A stretch of DNA of 64,000 bases, taken from contig OY970352.1 in NCBI GenBank assembly GCA_963718105.1, positions 3,844,001-3,908,000 of the forward strand, in the 5' to 3' direction. The notes beneath the pieces are model-generated. The model did no database searches. It worked only from the letters and a program-made list of their open reading frames with translations, and was not told the origin of the DNA. The stretch is from DASYKT01 sp963718105 (GTDB taxonomy: Bacteria; Acidobacteriota; Blastocatellia; Pyrinomonadales; Pyrinomonadaceae). Below are positions 41,479 to 49,774 of the stretch, piece by piece (the first letter of the stretch is position 1; each line of letters begins with the position of its first letter). The position numbers and the translations under genes are program-made.

Positions 41479-43448
41479 TTTGCATTCCACAGTGCCAAAT
41501 TTTGTCGAACAACCTTAGCGACAGGTGACTCAATTTCTTCTAGGATCTGCACTGCTTTTTTCGACAAATCTATGGCTTTCTCTGTTTCACCTGCATTTGC
41601 GTAAGCAAGTCCTAAATTGCTTAGCTGATAACCCTCACTACTTCGGTCACCGATTTCTCTGGAAATTATTAAAGCTTGTTCAAAATAATCAATCGCTTTT
41701 TGATATTCCCCTGAACTCTCATATGCATTTCCCAAATTGCCTAACCATATACTTTCGCGTTGCCGATCGCCGATTTCTTTGGCTATTGCCAAAGCTTTTT
41801 CATAATACTCAACTCCTTCGGCCTTTTTACCTATGTAATCATAAGCATCTCCCAGGTTACCTAGAAACGCACCCTCACCGCTTCGGTTACCAATTTCTTT
41901 GAAGATTTCTAAAGCCGCTTCGTAAAATTCGATTGCCTTCTGGTATTCACCCAAATTCCTATAGGAAACTCCCATATTACCTAAGGCACCAGCTTCGCCC
42001 ATCCGGTCGCTGATTTCTCTGACGATTGCTAAAGTTTGTTCATAATATTCAATTGCTTTCAGGTAATCACCTAAATCATCATAGGCATATCCTAAAGTGA
42101 CTAAGTAATTGGCTTCACCTTGTAGATTGCCGTTTTTTCGAGAAGCGGTAAGCCCTATTTCTGACCATTGTATAAAATTGCGCGGATGAAGCCGTAATGC
42201 GAGAATTCTGTTCGAATAACCCGTATAATAATCACAAAATTTGGCAAACTCGTCAGAAAGTTGAATTTTCTCTTTATCCCAGGCAAATCCTGTTTCAATG
42301 TTAGTTCGTTCAAGATCAAAAACGGCAAGATTTTCCAATGAAGCTGAATGTAAATTTGACAGAAGCCATCCATAATATGAGGCATGAAGTGCTTCAGCTA
42401 GAGAAAGCTCTTTGTCACTCAGCTTTTCCCGCGCATAATCCCGGGCAAGGTCGTGTAAACGCGAGCGTTTGTTTTTTCCATCAAAGATAACGAGGTTACT
42501 CTTGATCAAGCTCGAAAGCGAAGCCTTTGCATTTTCATCCTGCCAAAGAGTTTTTAACACCTCCAGATCAAAGTCGGCCGGAAAAACCGCCAGCCTTCGC
42601 CAACGTTCTTTCAGTTCGTCGCTCAGGCGTTCATAACTCAAATCAAACGAAGCCTCGATAGACAAATTCTCACGATTCGGATCTGCCAGCCGCAAGCGCT
42701 CTTTTCGATCGGAGTATTTCTGAATCAGGCTTGCCGCATCTTCAGTTATGTCCTCTGCCAAAATACTCGCCAGCGGCGACAAAGCCATCGGCAGGTAACC
42801 CGTCAGGCGGGCGAGTTCATCGGCTTTCCCGTCAAAACGTCTTTCTTCGGCAATCGAATAAAGCAGGTTAATCGCGTCTTTTGGCAGCATCTGCTCGATC
42901 TCTTTGCTATATCCTCCCGTCACATTAAAAGTCGCGCGGGAGGTTATCACCACAAACGCTGTCTTTTGATTCAACGACTCGACTTGGTCCCGGTCTCTGG
43001 CGTTATCGAAAAAAAGAAGCGTTTTGTGTTGATTCAAAAGTGAAATATAAAGACCCTCAATCTGTTCTGAAGGCAAACTCGGCACGTTCGGTTCAAATGC
43101 TCTAATAACTTCGAGCATCGCATCATCCGGCGACAAGGCATTTGCCAGACCCTGCATATCGACCCTGATGCGGGCCTCAAATTCGTCTTTTACTTCTTCG
43201 ATAAATTTCAAAGCGAGTTCCGTTTTGCCGACTCCGCCAGTTCCATGCAAAACAAAAGATGTCTTACCGTTTTGTTTCTCTCTGCGCAAGACACTCAATT
43301 CGTCTTCCCGCCCGACAAAACCTTTTGCCGCCGGAATGTTGGAAGGCAAAGTCTGCGGCTTTTCAGCCTCGAACACATTAGTTATATTGACCGGCGCTTT
43401 GGGATCGTTTATTTGAGCGCCAAGATTTTTCGCGGTGGTGTCCGACAT
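41475..43448 (-). CDS. STAND/NB-ARC ATPase with TPR repeats (NLR-like), N-terminal amyloid-like motif
   Basis: The 657-residue signalling ATPase has an Asn/Gly/Pro-rich motif at residues 5-26 (TAKNLGAQINDP...PVNITNVF) that matches the C-terminus of the upstream gene product. An NB-ARC domain (about 42-400) follows, with P-loop GTGGVGKT (69-76) and Walker B LLFFDN (144-149). Five 40-residue TPR repeats form the C-terminal sensor (about 440-650). This is the layout of bacterial NLR-related proteins thought to detect a signal, oligomerise and trigger a partner effector. The partner ends 5 bp upstream. The DNA is visibly more AT-rich than its neighbours, suggesting acquisition by transfer. Confidence 0.88.
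   Translation of the reverse strand: MSDTTAKNLGAQINDPKAPVNITNVFEAEKPQTLPSNIPAAKGFVGREDELSVLRREKQNGKTSFVLHGTGGVGKTELALKFIEEVKDEFEARIRVDMQGLANALSPDDAMLEVIRAFEPNVPSLPSEQIEGLYISLLNQHKTLLFFDNARDRDQVESLNQKTAFVVITSRATFNVTGGYSKEIEQMLPKDAINLLYSIAEERRFDGKADELARLTGYLPMALSPLASILAEDITEDAASLIQKYSDRKERLRLADPNRENLSIEASFDLSYERLSDELKERWRRLAVFPADFDLEVLKTLWQDENAKASLSSLIKSNLVIFDGKNKRSRLHDLARDYAREKLSDKELSLAEALHASYYGWLLSNLHSASLENLAVFDLERTNIETGFAWDKEKIQLSDEFAKFCDYYTGYSNRILALRLHPRNFIQWSEIGLTASRKNGNLQGEANYLVTLGYAYDDLGDYLKAIEYYEQTLAIVREISDRMGEAGALGNMGVSYRNLGEYQKAIEFYEAALEIFKEIGNRSGEGAFLGNLGDAYDYIGKKAEGVEYYEKALAIAKEIGDRQRESIWLGNLGNAYESSGEYQKAIDYFEQALIISREIGDRSSEGYQLSNLGLAYANAGETEKAIDLSKKAVQILEEIESPVAKVVRQNLALWNAK
41530..42120 (-). 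repeat. Five tandem 120-bp repeats encoding TPRs
   Basis: The 3' part of the NB-ARC gene consists of about five units of 120 bp, each encoding a TPR such as GNLGDAYDYIGKKAEGVEYYEKALAIAKEIGDR. Units share long DNA words (e.g. ATTTCT, AAAGCTT, CATAATA), so they expanded by fairly recent duplication. Copy number may vary between strains and could tune sensing. Confidence 0.8.
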
Positions 43449-43453
43449 ATGTT

Positions 43454-43837
43454 TTAGGAGAATGTGTTATTCAAATTAATTGGGCCGGTAGGATTATTTA
43501 TCACAGCACCGATATTTTTTGCGTTGATAGTTATTCCCATAGGCTTAAAAGCTTCTTCCAGTTCCTTAACCAGATCTTTATTATCGACCAGCTTTTTATC
43601 GATCTCGGCCCTGATCTCAGGCTTCGCACCTAATTTTTGAGTTACCTCTTCGGCTGTAGTTAAATCATTTAAACCCAGCGTAATTATTTCCTGCTGAAAA
43701 AGTCCGCGAAAATTTTCTGCTAAGTCTTTGCGAGAATCAAAAAACGCTTCGACGGTTTTTTCAGCGACTTTTTCCCCGGCTTTTTGTAAGTATGGCGCGA
43801 GAAAAACTCCTAATGCTGTGAGAGTGAGCGGGTCCAT
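43454..43837 (-). CDS. Small helical putative effector with C-terminal amyloid-like signalling motif (Bell-domain-like)
   Basis: The 127-residue protein has an N-terminal hydrophobic/amphipathic helix (MDPLTLTALGVFLAPYLQKAGEKVAEKTVEAFF), more charged helices (about 33-100), and a C-terminal motif at 105-126 (NAKNIGAVINNP...PINLNNTF). The motif shares 12 of 22 positions with the NB-ARC protein N-terminus. I chose the ATG at 43837 because GGAGG lies 4 bp upstream; a longer start at 43879 would overlap the NCS1 gene. Small helical proteins with such a motif next to an NLR are, in described bacterial systems, cell-death effectors (Bell domain). The assignment here is by architecture, not by a recognised family match. 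Confidence 0.75.
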   Translation of the reverse strand: MDPLTLTALGVFLAPYLQKAGEKVAEKTVEAFFDSRKDLAENFRGLFQQEIITLGLNDLTTAEEVTQKLGAKPEIRAEIDKKLVDNKDLVKELEEAFKPMGITINAKNIGAVINNPTGPINLNNTFS

Positions 43838-43868
43838 AGTTCCTCCGTTTTTAGGTGTAAATTTTATA

Positions 43869-45434
43869 CTAAATTTCATCAGCTATCACGATATTTTCTC
43901 GCGGCGGAAATGCCGTCATCAAAACGTAGTGCGCCACGGCTGAGACTCCAAAGCCGACAAACCAGGCATAGTCGAATATTCCTTTTGTATATTCCGACAG
44001 AGTATTAGGATCGCTTTTCAGATCGATGCCATACCCAAACCAGTAGACGGCCAATACGATCCACCAACTCCAGGCGAGGAAACAGCCCAGAAGTGTGGCG
44101 ACGACCGCGCGCCAGTTCCAGCCGCCTGCATATTTGTACCTGCCTTCCGTGCGATAGAGATCGCCAAGATCTAATTTCTTTTTCCTCAACAGCCAATAGT
44201 CGACGACCAATACCCCGGCGATCGAACCAAGCCCGCCGGAATAACCTACCAGCCAATCAAAAATATAAACGCTGGCATCGGACAAAAGCCGCCACGGCTG
44301 GATAAGGATGCCGACGATGCCGGTGATCAATCCGCCGGTGCTAAACGATATCCAGCGCGGAAAAGCGTTGGCGAAATCATTGGCGGGCGACACGACATTG
44401 GCGGCGATGTTTACTGAAAGCGTCGCGACAATAATGGTGAACATCGAGATGGCCACTACCAGCGGCTGCGAGAATTGCCCGACCAGTTTTACCGGGTCCC
44501 AAAGCTCGTCCGGCTTCATATGCGGAAAAACAACGACTGCTGCCGAGGTGATCAAAATTCCCATCGCGGCAAATAGCACCATCGTCGTCGGCAGCGCCAC
44601 GACCTGGCCGACCGCTTGTTCTTTCTGGCTTCGCCCGAACCGTGTAAAGTCAGGCATATTTAGACTTAGTGTCGCCCAAAAGCCGATCATCGCCGTCAGC
44701 GAAGGAATAAAGACCCGGTAAAATTCCGACCACGAATGAAACTTGCCGGGCTCGTGCAGTAAAAATCCGACGCCGCCCGCCTGCCACAATATCCACGCCA
44801 GCAGTACGGCGGTCATCACCAGCACGAATGGCGCTGCCCAATTTTCCACGCGCCTGAGCAGGTCCATTCCGCGGTAGATGATAAAAATATTCATTCCCCA
44901 AAACAGCAGGAACGAAAGCCATTCGGTCGGTGTGTGGCCGCCGATCTCGCCGCCGAGCAGATTGTTCCAGCCGGGAATGATCGAGCCAAAGAAAATGTGT
45001 ATCGCCTGGCCGCCTATCCACGCCTGAATGCCAAACCACCCGCACGCCACGATCGCGCGCATCAGCGCCGGCAGGTTCGAGCCGTAGGTGCCGTAGGCCG
45101 CGCGCGCAAAAACCGGAAACGGAATGCCGTATTTTGTGCCTGGGTGTGAGTTGAGCAAAATGGGAACCAGCACAATGATGTTGCCGAGCAGGATAGTGAT
45201 CAGCGCCTGCCACCAGTTCATCCCGGCAGAGATCAATCCCGAAGCCATCATGTAGGTCGGGATGCAGTGCGCCATCGAGATCCACAGCGCCGCATAGTTA
45301 TACGTCGTCCAGTTGCGCTTTTCTATCGCCACCGGCGCCAGGTCTTCGTTATACAGCGGGCTCGCGCTTATTTCCTGCAGGGCTTCGGGCTGGAGTTCGA
45401 CCCGGCCGTCTTCGTGTTGGATGGTTTCGCTCAT
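43869..45434 (-). CDS. NCS1-family nucleobase/hydantoin:cation symporter
   Basis: The 521-residue membrane protein has about 12 hydrophobic helices. Features of the NCS1 family include NYAALWISMAHCIPTYMMASGLISAGMNWWQAL in helix 1-2, GIPFPVFARAAYGTYGSNLPALMRAIVACGWFGIQAWIGGQAI, and the NMPDFTRFGRSQKEQ loop. Homologues take up uracil, hydantoin, allantoin or cytosine. With PreTA, dihydropyrimidinase and ureidopropionase in the same window, uracil or another pyrimidine is the likely substrate. Confidence 0.9.
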   Translation of the reverse strand: MSETIQHEDGRVELQPEALQEISASPLYNEDLAPVAIEKRNWTTYNYAALWISMAHCIPTYMMASGLISAGMNWWQALITILLGNIIVLVPILLNSHPGTKYGIPFPVFARAAYGTYGSNLPALMRAIVACGWFGIQAWIGGQAIHIFFGSIIPGWNNLLGGEIGGHTPTEWLSFLLFWGMNIFIIYRGMDLLRRVENWAAPFVLVMTAVLLAWILWQAGGVGFLLHEPGKFHSWSEFYRVFIPSLTAMIGFWATLSLNMPDFTRFGRSQKEQAVGQVVALPTTMVLFAAMGILITSAAVVVFPHMKPDELWDPVKLVGQFSQPLVVAISMFTIIVATLSVNIAANVVSPANDFANAFPRWISFSTGGLITGIVGILIQPWRLLSDASVYIFDWLVGYSGGLGSIAGVLVVDYWLLRKKKLDLGDLYRTEGRYKYAGGWNWRAVVATLLGCFLAWSWWIVLAVYWFGYGIDLKSDPNTLSEYTKGIFDYAWFVGFGVSAVAHYVLMTAFPPRENIVIADEI

Positions 45435-45559
45435 AATAGTTTTCCACTCTACCTGAACTTTTTTTATTAGAGCTGTTCGCTAAAGGAAAGGACAACTTGG
45501 GTCTTTCACCTCACTATTGTCCTTACTTCTAAAACCGCTTTCAAAAACACCGCTTCTGA

Positions 45560-46408
45560 TTAACTGATCTTAGTAAGGCTGTTCACATTAATGTGCGGCC
45601 AGGCGATCGTCTGACCCGAAAGATCGGATTTGATCGGAAACTCGATCATGATCCGCTGCGAGTATTGGAGCTGCTGCGTTATGTTGCCGCTTTCGTCTTC
45701 GACCGTTTCCACCCAAAAGATCGCGTCGAACTGCGTTGGATTAGCGTTGGTCTGTAGCGAAGCAATGTTGCTGATCCCGCCCTTGTTTTGTGTGCTGACC
45801 TGAAGCGTTGTCGTCTTTGTGACCTTTAGCCCGTGTTTCGCCTCTTGCTGGGCGAGATAGTTGATAAGCGTTTGATTGGGCTTGGTAGGATTAAAGTCGG
45901 GAAACTCGAACGGAAACAGGTAACCGTCGGTGTATCCGCTTGCGTCCGGCAGATCGCCCGTGGGCAAACCGCTAAACAAGGGATCTATCACCGGCGGGCC
46001 TTCGCTGACAAACGAATTGCCCATCGCCTCTACCGCATCGCCGTGCGGCACGCTCGCTATCCGAAAGATATCGTAACCGGCGTTTCTGGTGGAAAATTCC
46101 AGCGATTCCCAAAAGCCGCATTCGACGTGCATCAGCGAATTATCGCGCGAATCCTGGATGGTGGTGGCATATTGCAGGGTCGGAATATTCTCGATCACCG
46201 TCAGCCCCCGGTTGGGAGTAGTGGCCGGCACGGCGTTAATTATCAAGGTTTCGGTGTACGGCGCGACGAGCAGGGTAAATTCTCCCTTTTGATTCGGCAC
46301 CGCGATCATGTTAAATCCGTTCGCTCCCTGCCAGGTGCCGACAAGGCCCGTCAAATTGCCGAAATTGATCGCCGGGCCGATGATTCTTACATTATTTACG
46401 TTGGACAT
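45560..46408 (-). CDS. Nitrobindin/lipocalin-like beta-barrel protein (putative haem-binding)
   Basis: The 282-residue protein has no signal peptide. Residues about 20-100 (LTGLVGTWQGANGFNMIAVP...FTLLVAPYTETLIINAVPATTPNRGL) resemble a family of GTW-starting beta-barrels annotated as nitrobindin- or haem-binding-like. HVECGFWESLE in the middle is reminiscent of the same family. The recognition is by eye and only moderate. Ligand and role are unknown. It lies alone between the NCS1 gene and a family C repeat. Confidence 0.45.
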   Translation of the reverse strand: MSNVNNVRIIGPAINFGNLTGLVGTWQGANGFNMIAVPNQKGEFTLLVAPYTETLIINAVPATTPNRGLTVIENIPTLQYATTIQDSRDNSLMHVECGFWESLEFSTRNAGYDIFRIASVPHGDAVEAMGNSFVSEGPPVIDPLFSGLPTGDLPDASGYTDGYLFPFEFPDFNPTKPNQTLINYLAQQEAKHGLKVTKTTTLQVSTQNKGGISNIASLQTNANPTQFDAIFWVETVEDESGNITQQLQYSQRIMIEFPIKSDLSGQTIAWPHINVNSLTKIS

Positions 46409-46486
46409 TGGAAATTATTCTCCTTGAGATTTTTGTTTTTCAGTATGATTTCGTTCTTAAAATTATCAAGTGATGGTCAAATACCA

Positions 46487-46571
46487 TTCGGAATAGATGA
46501 TAACTGATAGATAATAGAGGATAGATCGGATCTTTCAGTTATTATCTATGATCTCTCATCTATTTCCGAAT
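46487..46571. repeat. Palindromic repeat family C, copy 2
   Basis: ATTCGGAATAGATGATAACT on the left and ATCTATTTCCGAAT on the right close a long imperfect stem with internal TCTTTCAGTTATTATC and GATAACTGATAGATAATA words. It matches 11192-11275 (in the opposite internal order) and 57747-57830. Confidence 0.85.
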
Positions 46572-46613
46572 AATTGCTCTCCGCGAATTCAACTTATTCT
46601 CGACAGATCCGCT

Positions 46614-47303
46614 TTATAACAGCGCAAAATCAACCGCGTATTTTGCGTGGATCATTGTCGTGTCAAAAACCGGCTCGCTGCAATCGTCCTGTTTGATAAG
46701 TAAAGGAATTTCCGTGCAGCCGAGGATAATACCTTCAGCGCCTTCTTTATTCAAACGGTTTATTATTTCCAGGTATCGCTGTTTTGTTTCATCGCGATAA
46801 ATTTCTTTGCCCAGTTCGTCAAAGATCGAATTATGAATAAAATCGCGGTCCTCTTTTGCCGGCACGATCGTCTCGATACCAAACGTCAGCAGCCTGTTCT
46901 GGTAAAAATCATTATCCATGGTGAAGCCCGTTCCGAGCAGCGCCACTTTTTTACCGTTTTGCTTCTCGATCTCTTTGGCTACGGCATCCACGATGTGAAG
47001 CACCGGAATGCCGACACTTTCCTGGACCGTTTCGGCAACGATATGCATTGTGTTTGCGCATAACACGATCGCTTCCGCGCCGATGCTTTCGAGCCTGGCG
47101 GCGATGTCCGATAGGCGTTCGCCTATGGCCTGCCAGTTACTTTCATCTGCCCAGGCCTTTATCTCGGCAAAATTCACTGAATAAAGAATAAGCTCGGCCG
47201 AAGCCGAGCCGCCCAATCTCTCAGCGGCCATCTTGTTGATGTAGCTGTAATAGTCGACCGTTGAAACCCAGGTTGTTCCGCCTATCAGTCCGAGTTTTTT
47301 CAT
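46614..47303 (-). CDS. Aspartate/glutamate racemase-family protein
   Basis: With the ATG at 47303 the protein has 229 residues, beginning MKKLGLIGGTTWVSTVDYY; a GTG at 47366 would add 21 residues and overlap the acetyltransferase gene, so I prefer the ATG. The two catalytic cysteines are visible in VLCANTMHI and ILGCTEIPLLI, with DTTMIHAKYAVDFAL at the end. This pattern is that of YgeA/RacD-type PLP-independent broad-specificity amino acid racemases. D-amino acids may go to the cell wall or to signalling. It follows an acetyltransferase gene by 22 bp. Confidence 0.88.
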   Translation of the reverse strand: MKKLGLIGGTTWVSTVDYYSYINKMAAERLGGSASAELILYSVNFAEIKAWADESNWQAIGERLSDIAARLESIGAEAIVLCANTMHIVAETVQESVGIPVLHIVDAVAKEIEKQNGKKVALLGTGFTMDNDFYQNRLLTFGIETIVPAKEDRDFIHNSIFDELGKEIYRDETKQRYLEIINRLNKEGAEGIILGCTEIPLLIKQDDCSEPVFDTTMIHAKYAVDFALL

Positions 47304-47325
47304 ATCACTTTCCCGATCACACTTT

Positions 47326-47823
47326 TTATAATCTTTTAAGCATGGTGTAAGCAGTTCCTTTTTCACCGGCTATTTCAAATCCGTGTCTTTGATAAAGCCT
47401 TACCGCCGCATTCAATTTATCCACGCTTAGAGATATTTTTTTGACCCCGTCACTTTGGAATCTTTCAAATATTTTTTCTAACAACCGGGTGCCAAATCCC
47501 CGGCCGCGAAAATCCGCTTTGATCGCCATGCTGAGTTCAGGTGTATTTTCATCGACAAACCCGTAGCCTTTTTCTTCACCGCAAAGCAAGCGCGCCCAAA
47601 CCGCGCCTATCAATTGCCCATCTTTTACCAAAACAAAAGCCAGATCGCCGTTCTTACCGAAATTCTTTACGTATTTCGAAAGGTAAGGCTCATGAACGAC
47701 AGACTCAGGCAGCTTTTCCTCGCCCTCGGGAACGAAGATGGCTTCATGCAGCATGTCGAACAGAAAGTCATACTCGTCCTGTCTTATCTCACGAATCTCA
47801 ACATTTACTTTTTTAGCTGCCAT
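47326..47823 (-). CDS. GNAT-family N-acetyltransferase
   Basis: The 165-residue protein has the acetyl-CoA binding motif A, LSMAIKADFRGRGFGTRLLEKIFE, and the downstream ISLSVDKLNAAVRLYQRHGFE segment (the B motif). Such enzymes acetylate amines on proteins, peptides or small molecules; the substrate is not evident. It overlaps the 3' end of a second acetyltransferase-like gene by 19 bp, and the racemase follows, so the three form a unit. Confidence 0.85.
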   Translation of the reverse strand: MAAKKVNVEIREIRQDEYDFLFDMLHEAIFVPEGEEKLPESVVHEPYLSKYVKNFGKNGDLAFVLVKDGQLIGAVWARLLCGEEKGYGFVDENTPELSMAIKADFRGRGFGTRLLEKIFERFQSDGVKKISLSVDKLNAAVRLYQRHGFEIAGEKGTAYTMLKRL

Positions 47824-48635
47824 TTCGTCCGCGTGTAGGCGATGCGAAAATTATTCTTCTGCGCATTTTTCTGCGATTGGCTGCCCGGCGCGGTGACCAT
47901 CATCGCCAGTGTGCAGCCGCTCTCCGCGGCATACGTGAGGCGCGACCGCAGCAAAGCATTTTGCGCGCCGAGATTTCGCCCTTCGGGGATCGTGCTGGCG
48001 CCGGCCAAAACGGCTACCTCACCATACATAAGGAGCATGCCGGCCGCGATCGCTTTGCCCTCATGCTCGGCCAGAAAAGGCGACGCGCCCGTACTGTTGG
48101 CGCCGATCCGTCCAAAGGTGAGCATAAAATCCGAGAGCCCGTCGGCCTCGGTCGCCCAGCCGCCGGCTGACGTCGCCGCCCACAAGTCGATCTCATCGCC
48201 GGCGACTATCCGCGTCGAGATCTGGCCATTGATCGGCGCGGAACTTACCATATTCTGCTCAGGTGCCGGCTCCAGGGGTTGAAACAAAACGTTGGACAAT
48301 TCCAGGGGCTGATAACCCCTGGCGTTTAAGAGCGATAAAAGTGAAGGGTCGCCCATCGGGCTTACCTCATGAAAAACCGGGGCGGAGCGCGAGGTAAAAA
48401 ACATCTCGATCTGTTCCAACTCTGCGTCGCCTATTTCATCAAACAACCCCAGCCCGAATGTCTGAGTACACGGCGACTCTACCCCGTCGAACATCGCGTA
48501 CGTGCCCGCTATCTCGATCCATTGCGCCCCGCTTTCCGGGTAAAGCTGCGCCCGCGATTCGACAAAGCCCGCATTGGCGCGCGCCTCGGTCCGCTCCAGT
48601 TTTTGCGAAAGAGTTTTGTCCGAAAATATCGTCAT
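47805..48635 (-). CDS. GNAT-fold acetyltransferase-like protein
   Basis: The 276-residue protein has an N-terminal domain (VESRAQLYPESGAQWIEIAGTYAMFDG...) followed by a GNAT-like C-terminal half (about 140-275: PFLAEHEGKAIAAGMLLMYGEVAVLAGASTIPEGRNLGAQNALLRSRL...FRIAYTRTKW). The acetyl-CoA loop is degenerate (GRNLGAQNALL in place of RGxGxxLL). Position beside a canonical GNAT and an amino-acid racemase suggests amino acid or peptide modification. Function is not established. Confidence 0.65.
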   Translation of the reverse strand: MTIFSDKTLSQKLERTEARANAGFVESRAQLYPESGAQWIEIAGTYAMFDGVESPCTQTFGLGLFDEIGDAELEQIEMFFTSRSAPVFHEVSPMGDPSLLSLLNARGYQPLELSNVLFQPLEPAPEQNMVSSAPINGQISTRIVAGDEIDLWAATSAGGWATEADGLSDFMLTFGRIGANSTGASPFLAEHEGKAIAAGMLLMYGEVAVLAGASTIPEGRNLGAQNALLRSRLTYAAESGCTLAMMVTAPGSQSQKNAQKNNFRIAYTRTKWQLKK

Positions 48636-48964
48636 ATTTATTTTTATATAAAGCCGGAAAGATCACTTCAACTTATTTCACTAACCACAGGCATTATTTG
48701 TCTTGATCGCTGCTTCGCGTTTAGCGAAGCTTTTTCAAACAAACATCCGAAAGGCTTTTTCATCTCGTCGCCAAACCGGATGATCGTGCGTTCATCAAAA
48801 CCGTCGAGATTTTAGGGCTGTCTTGATCAATTCTTGAGGCCAGCTACCAACCGCTCGAATATTGCTCAACACTCGCTAACCGCAGCCATCCAAATAACCA
48901 AGCCAAATCTTTAGCCTGCCAGAGTTTTATCAAACCTTACATACTTCGCGGCTTCTAATTCGAA
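48636..48964. other. Intergenic DNA with a possible orphan coding remnant
   Basis: On the minus strand, after an in-frame stop, about 47 codons remain open (from about 48822 down to 48675) and read LDGFDERTIIRFGDEMKKP...EKASLNAKQRSRQIMPVVSEIS. There is no start codon or ribosome site for the full stretch, so it may be the tail of a lost gene. The rest of the 329 bp holds nothing recognisable. Confidence 0.35.
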
Positions 48965-49735
48965 TTACATATCGGGGATCCAATATGCCTTGTTATTATT
49001 TATAACCTTTTTTAGTCCCTTGGACGGTAGTTCTGTTTCTTTGTAGCCTAAATACGTAAAATGATAAGCATCGGTTATAACGGTCCTAAACCACCCGTTG
49101 TCATTCAAGACCTTTTCACAATTATCATTACAAATTTTTGCTCCCTTATTATTGACGTCGATCGCGAGCCCTAAATTGTGTTGTGAAGCTCCGGGAATTG
49201 CATAGGAACGCATATAGTAACGTTTATTTACAACTATCCATTCCTCGGTTTTTCCTTGTAAATCCGAAGGCAAATTATTGTTCCAATTATCTTCGGTTTG
49301 CTTGTACGTTCTCAAAGACCAATCATTGTTTATACCGCTCGTGCAGTTGCCCGGGTCATTGCAATTTCTTGCTACATTTATGTAACCACCTAATTTGCTG
49401 AAAACATTTTCCAAGGAAATCTTGGCGGTGCTCTGTAAGTAAAAATCCCCGAAACTAAATTTGTTAGTGGCAACCTTGAACTGACCGGTAAATTTAGTTA
49501 CTGCAGCCTCATCTTTAAACCGGCATGTGTCGGAAAATGTAGCCATTTTCGAAATATAGACTGCACCATACTCTTCCAAAATAGCTTTTTCAACAGCTTT
49601 GGAGGGATCGCAGGCTATAGGTTTTCCGTCAAAAGATTTAAGTGTCTTGAAAAACTGCAGAAAGTTTACCGGCTGCTGAGCAATAGAACTTAAAGTTAGA
49701 AAGAAAACTAAAAAAATGGTTAGTGTGATTTTCAT
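48965..49735 (-). CDS. Secreted M15-family D-Ala-D-Ala carboxypeptidase-like peptidase
   Basis: The 256-residue protein has a signal peptide (ITLTIFLVFFLTLSSIAQ). The M15 (VanY/DD-peptidase) zinc motif SxHxxGxAxD appears as SQHNLGLAIDV, and the third ligand His is in GWFRTVITDAYHFTYLG. These enzymes trim cell-wall peptides. Extra cysteines (CDPSK, CRFKD, CNDPGNC, CNDNC) may form disulfides in the periplasm. The N-terminal roughly 130 residues are not recognised. Confidence 0.82.
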   Translation of the reverse strand: MKITLTIFLVFFLTLSSIAQQPVNFLQFFKTLKSFDGKPIACDPSKAVEKAILEEYGAVYISKMATFSDTCRFKDEAAVTKFTGQFKVATNKFSFGDFYLQSTAKISLENVFSKLGGYINVARNCNDPGNCTSGINNDWSLRTYKQTEDNWNNNLPSDLQGKTEEWIVVNKRYYMRSYAIPGASQHNLGLAIDVNNKGAKICNDNCEKVLNDNGWFRTVITDAYHFTYLGYKETELPSKGLKKVINNNKAYWIPDM

Positions 49736-49774
49736 AGTGAGAGCCCTTCTTTATCATTAATATTCAAAAAACTA

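Noticed and set aside
41530..42120. CRISPR-like array from regular repeats
   Set aside because: The period is 120 bp, in frame with TPR repeats, and units are coding without spacers.
43838..43879. Longer N-terminus (14 residues) for the small effector
   Set aside because: It would overlap the NCS1 gene, while the internal ATG has a strong GGAGG site.
47304..47366. GTG start extending the racemase by 21 residues
   Set aside because: The extension is charged and unlike the family, and overlaps the acetyltransferase stop.
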